Below are positions 5,001 to 7,255 of a DNA stretch of 7,255 nucleotides, piece after piece. Origin of the DNA: Pirellulaceae bacterium (GTDB taxonomy: Bacteria; Planctomycetota; Planctomycetia; Pirellulales; Pirellulaceae); contig JABDKS010000314.1 in NCBI GenBank assembly GCA_013002105.1, forward strand, positions 1 through 7,255, read 5' to 3'. Position 1 is the first letter of the stretch; the number at the start of each line of letters is the position of its first letter. A model generated the notes under the pieces. The model had not been told where the DNA came from and ran no database searches. It worked only from the letters and a program-made list of their open reading frames with translations. The translations under genes and the position numbers were made by a program.

Positions 5001-7178
5001 GTGACGAAGATTATGTCGCCAAACGTCCATCTGTGTCTCGTACTGCACAACCACCAACCCATCGGGAATTTCGATGGTGTCTTTGAACAGGCCTACCAGG
5101 ACAGCTATCTACCGTTTCTCGATGTGTTCGAACCGTACGAGAAACTACAAATCTCGTTGCACACGTCCGGCCCTCTGATGATGTGGTTGGCCGAGCGGCA
5201 TCCTGATTATCTCGATCGCATTCGGATGTTGGTCGAAGCCGACCGCGTGGAGATCGTTGGTGGCCCACAATACGAACCAATTCTGACGATGCTGCCGTCA
5301 CGCGATCGCATTGGTCAGATTCAAGCCTACAGTGATTGGCTCGAACGCAACCTGGGCGCGATGCCCACGGGGATGTGGACACCCGAACGAGTTTGGGAAT
5401 CATCGCTGACGCGCGACGTCGTCGACGCGGGTATCCAATACACGGTGCTGGACGATTTCCACTTTCGCGCTGCCGGTTTGTCCGGCGACGACTTAACGGG
5501 ATATTTTATTACCGAGGACGACGGGCGGATTTTGCGGATCTTCCCCGGATCGGAGCACCTCCGCTACACGATCCCATTTCGGCCAGCCGCTGAAACGATT
5601 GAGCACTGCCGGGCGATCGCCGAACGCTCACCCGGTGCCGTGCTGACATTCGGCGATGACGGCGAGAAATTCGGAACCTGGCCCGACACAAAAGTTCACG
5701 TGTACGAAAAAGGCTGGCTACGATCTTTCTTCGACGCCCTGTCTGACAACGCCGACTGGTTGCATACGATTACGTTGGGCGAAGCGATTCGCCGCACGCC
5801 ACCTGCCGGCAAAACCTATCTACCCGATTGCAGCTACCGCGAAATGACCGAGTGGTCGCTGCCAGTAGAATCGCAAATAACGTTTGACAAAACCACGCAC
5901 GACATGCACGACGACCCGCGTTGGGAGAATCTGCAGAGCTTCGTTCGCGGCGGCTATTGGCGTAATTTCAAAACCAAGTATGACGAAACCAACGAGATGT
6001 ACGCACGGATGATGAACGTCAGCCGTCGTTTGGCAGACGCCGAAGCCGCCGGGATTGATCCCGTTGTGCTTGGTGAAGCCCGCGATCATCTTTACCGCGG
6101 TCAGTGCAACTGCCCTTACTGGCACGGCGCTTTTGGCGGCATTTACTTGCCCCATTTGCGAAACGCAGTTTACGAACACTTAATTGCTGCGGACACAATC
6201 TTGGATCAGGCAACTGGGGCGGACAACGGCGTGCAGGCAACCGCCGAAGATTTCAACTTTGATGGCATGCAGGAAGTCCGCCTGAGTAATAGCAAACTGT
6301 GTGCTTGGGTCGCTCCAGGACGTGGCGGACGAATCTACGAATGGGACGTTCGCGACATCAACCACAATTTGTTGGCTACGTTGCAACGAAGGCCTGAAAG
6401 TTACCACCAGAAAGTCCTCGCGGGTCCATCGACCGACGACGGTGATGGTGCCGCCAGTATCCATGATCGTGTGGTCTTTAAACAAGCTGATCTGGATGAA
6501 CGACTGCAGTACGACCGTTACGCTCGCAAGAGTTTGATGGATCATTTCTATGACAACGACATTTCGCTCGAGCAAGTCGCGCGCGGCGAAGCCGACGAGC
6601 GTGGCGACTTTGTCGAACTCACCTTCGAAACAAAACTTCGTCGCGGCAGTGATCGTGTCCAAGTCCAGATGCGACGCGACGGCAATGCTTGGGGAATTCC
6701 AATCACATTAACCAAAGCCATCACCATGGTCGCCGATAGCGATCAACTGGAAGTCACATACTTGCTGGAAAACCTACCGCCCAGCCAACCTCTGCACTTC
6801 GCCATCGAATTGAACTTCGCGGGACTACCCTCGGGTGCCGACGATCGTTATTTCAGTGACGGCGACTTCAATCGCCTCGGTCAATTGGGCGAGCAGTTGG
6901 ACTTGCATGACGCGACCGCATTGAATTTGTCCGATCGTTGGCTGGGGATCGACGTTGGTCTGCAGATTGATCGTCCCAGTGGTATCTGGGCATTCCCGAT
7001 TCAGACGGTCAGCCAGAGTGAAGCCGGTTTTGAACTGGTTCACCAAAGCGTTTGCGTGCAACCACATTGGATTGTCACGGGCGATGCCGATGGACGCTGG
7101 CACGTCAAATTAGACATTGCCGCGACCTGCCAGCAACGCAGCGAAACGATCAACGAAGAACAAGTCATCCGCTTGTAA
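5001..7178 (+). CDS. GH57 4-alpha-glucanotransferase / alpha-amylase family enzyme
   Basis: This 725-residue cytoplasmic enzyme (no signal peptide) should cleave alpha-1,4-glucan and transfer the piece to another glucan or to water. The catalytic (beta/alpha)7 barrel covers about 8-290: HNHQP (16-20), GGPQYEP (87-93), WTPERVWE (126-133) with the nucleophile Glu129 expected from the Thermococcus litoralis 4-alpha-glucanotransferase pattern, and FGDDGEKFGTWP (217-228), whose Asp220 is the likely acid/base. A helical domain follows (about 310-400) with RGGYWRNFKTKYDETN and QCNCPYWHGAFGG (368-380), the fifth GH57 region. Residues about 415-720 match the beta-sandwich C-terminal domain of the glucanotransferase branch (DUF1926 type), which favours transferase over simple amylase. 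Catalytic residues are intact. Start: GTG 5001 gives MTKIMSPNVH; ATG 5013 is equally plausible and no strong Shine-Dalgarno decides. It lies downstream of glgA and galT but behind its own promoter-like sequence, and probably remodels or recycles glycogen made by GlgA. Confidence 0.93.
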   Translation: MTKIMSPNVHLCLVLHNHQPIGNFDGVFEQAYQDSYLPFLDVFEPYEKLQISLHTSGPLMMWLAERHPDYLDRIRMLVEADRVEIVGGPQYEPILTMLPSRDRIGQIQAYSDWLERNLGAMPTGMWTPERVWESSLTRDVVDAGIQYTVLDDFHFRAAGLSGDDLTGYFITEDDGRILRIFPGSEHLRYTIPFRPAAETIEHCRAIAERSPGAVLTFGDDGEKFGTWPDTKVHVYEKGWLRSFFDALSDNADWLHTITLGEAIRRTPPAGKTYLPDCSYREMTEWSLPVESQITFDKTTHDMHDDPRWENLQSFVRGGYWRNFKTKYDETNEMYARMMNVSRRLADAEAAGIDPVVLGEARDHLYRGQCNCPYWHGAFGGIYLPHLRNAVYEHLIAADTILDQATGADNGVQATAEDFNFDGMQEVRLSNSKLCAWVAPGRGGRIYEWDVRDINHNLLATLQRRPESYHQKVLAGPSTDDGDGAASIHDRVVFKQADLDERLQYDRYARKSLMDHFYDNDISLEQVARGEADERGDFVELTFETKLRRGSDRVQVQMRRDGNAWGIPITLTKAITMVADSDQLEVTYLLENLPPSQPLHFAIELNFAGLPSGADDRYFSDGDFNRLGQLGEQLDLHDATALNLSDRWLGIDVGLQIDRPSGIWAFPIQTVSQSEAGFELVHQSVCVQPHWIVTGDADGRWHVKLDIAATCQQRSETINEEQVIRL

Positions 7179-7179
7179 C

Positions 7180-7255
7180 AAAGTCATTGATCGCTCCGCG
7201 ATCATGACGAACGGCAACCCAAAGTCATTGATCGCTCCGCGATCATGACGAACGG
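7180..7255. repeat. Tandem palindromic repeat, two identical 35-base copies, continuing to or past the window edge
   Basis: The copies are at 7180-7214 and 7221-7255, separated by CAACCC, giving a 41-base period. Each contains GTCAT-T-GATCGC, a TCC loop, then GCGATC-ATGAC, forming an 11-base-pair stem with one bulged T (7183-7208 and 7224-7249). The array starts one base after the GH57 stop codon. It could be a REP-like intergenic element and may also act as a 3' end structure for the GH57 mRNA. The second copy ends exactly at the window edge, so the copy number is unknown. Confidence 0.85.

Noticed and set aside
7180..7255. CRISPR array
   Set aside because: Only two copies are visible, the spacer is six bases, and no cas gene is present; the units are hairpin repeats.

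Overview
The window looks like chromosomal DNA from a planctomycete, most likely a Rhodopirellula-like member of the Pirellulaceae. The reasons are moderate GC, long intergenic gaps, GTG and ATG starts with weak Shine-Dalgarno signals, a kinase-family protein with the planctomycete-style N-terminal 'LTEFQAR' segment, and sugar-metabolism genes of the bacterial/planctomycete type. The taxonomic call is an inference from style, not from a marker gene.

Layout. (1) Positions 1-1380, minus strand: the first 460 residues of a Ser/Thr-kinase-like protein that runs off the left edge. All its catalytic signatures are degenerate, so it is best read as a pseudokinase. It ends (within the window) in a Lys/Ser-rich pentapeptide-repeat tail. 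(2) Positions 1381-1638: divergent intergenic region. (3) Positions 1639-3129, plus strand: glycogen/starch synthase GlgA, complete. (4) Positions 3328-4596 (possibly from 3271), plus strand: a GalT-family nucleotidyltransferase with a HxHxQ active site in HSHSQ form, which raises the possibility that it works on ADP-glucose. (5) Positions 4597-5000: a 404-base gap with no convincing gene. It holds a strong hairpin just after galT, several short palindromes and direct repeats, and a good sigma70-like promoter. (6) Positions 5001-7178, plus strand: a GH57 4-alpha-glucanotransferase/alpha-amylase family enzyme, complete. (7) Positions 7180-7255: two identical 35-base copies of a hairpin-forming repeat at a 41-base period, running into the window edge.

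How the genes fit together. GlgA builds alpha-1,4-glucan from ADP-glucose. The GH57 enzyme would rearrange or trim alpha-1,4-glucans. The GalT-family enzyme exchanges sugar-1-phosphate and nucleotide-sugar, either in the Leloir galactose route or, given its motif and neighbours, by phosphorolysis of ADP-glucose. The three plus-strand genes therefore form a plausible glycogen/alpha-glucan module, although the 198-base gap (141 if the upstream start is used) and the 404-base gap argue against one tight operon. The divergent pseudokinase could be a regulatory or scaffold protein; any link to glycogen is only positional.
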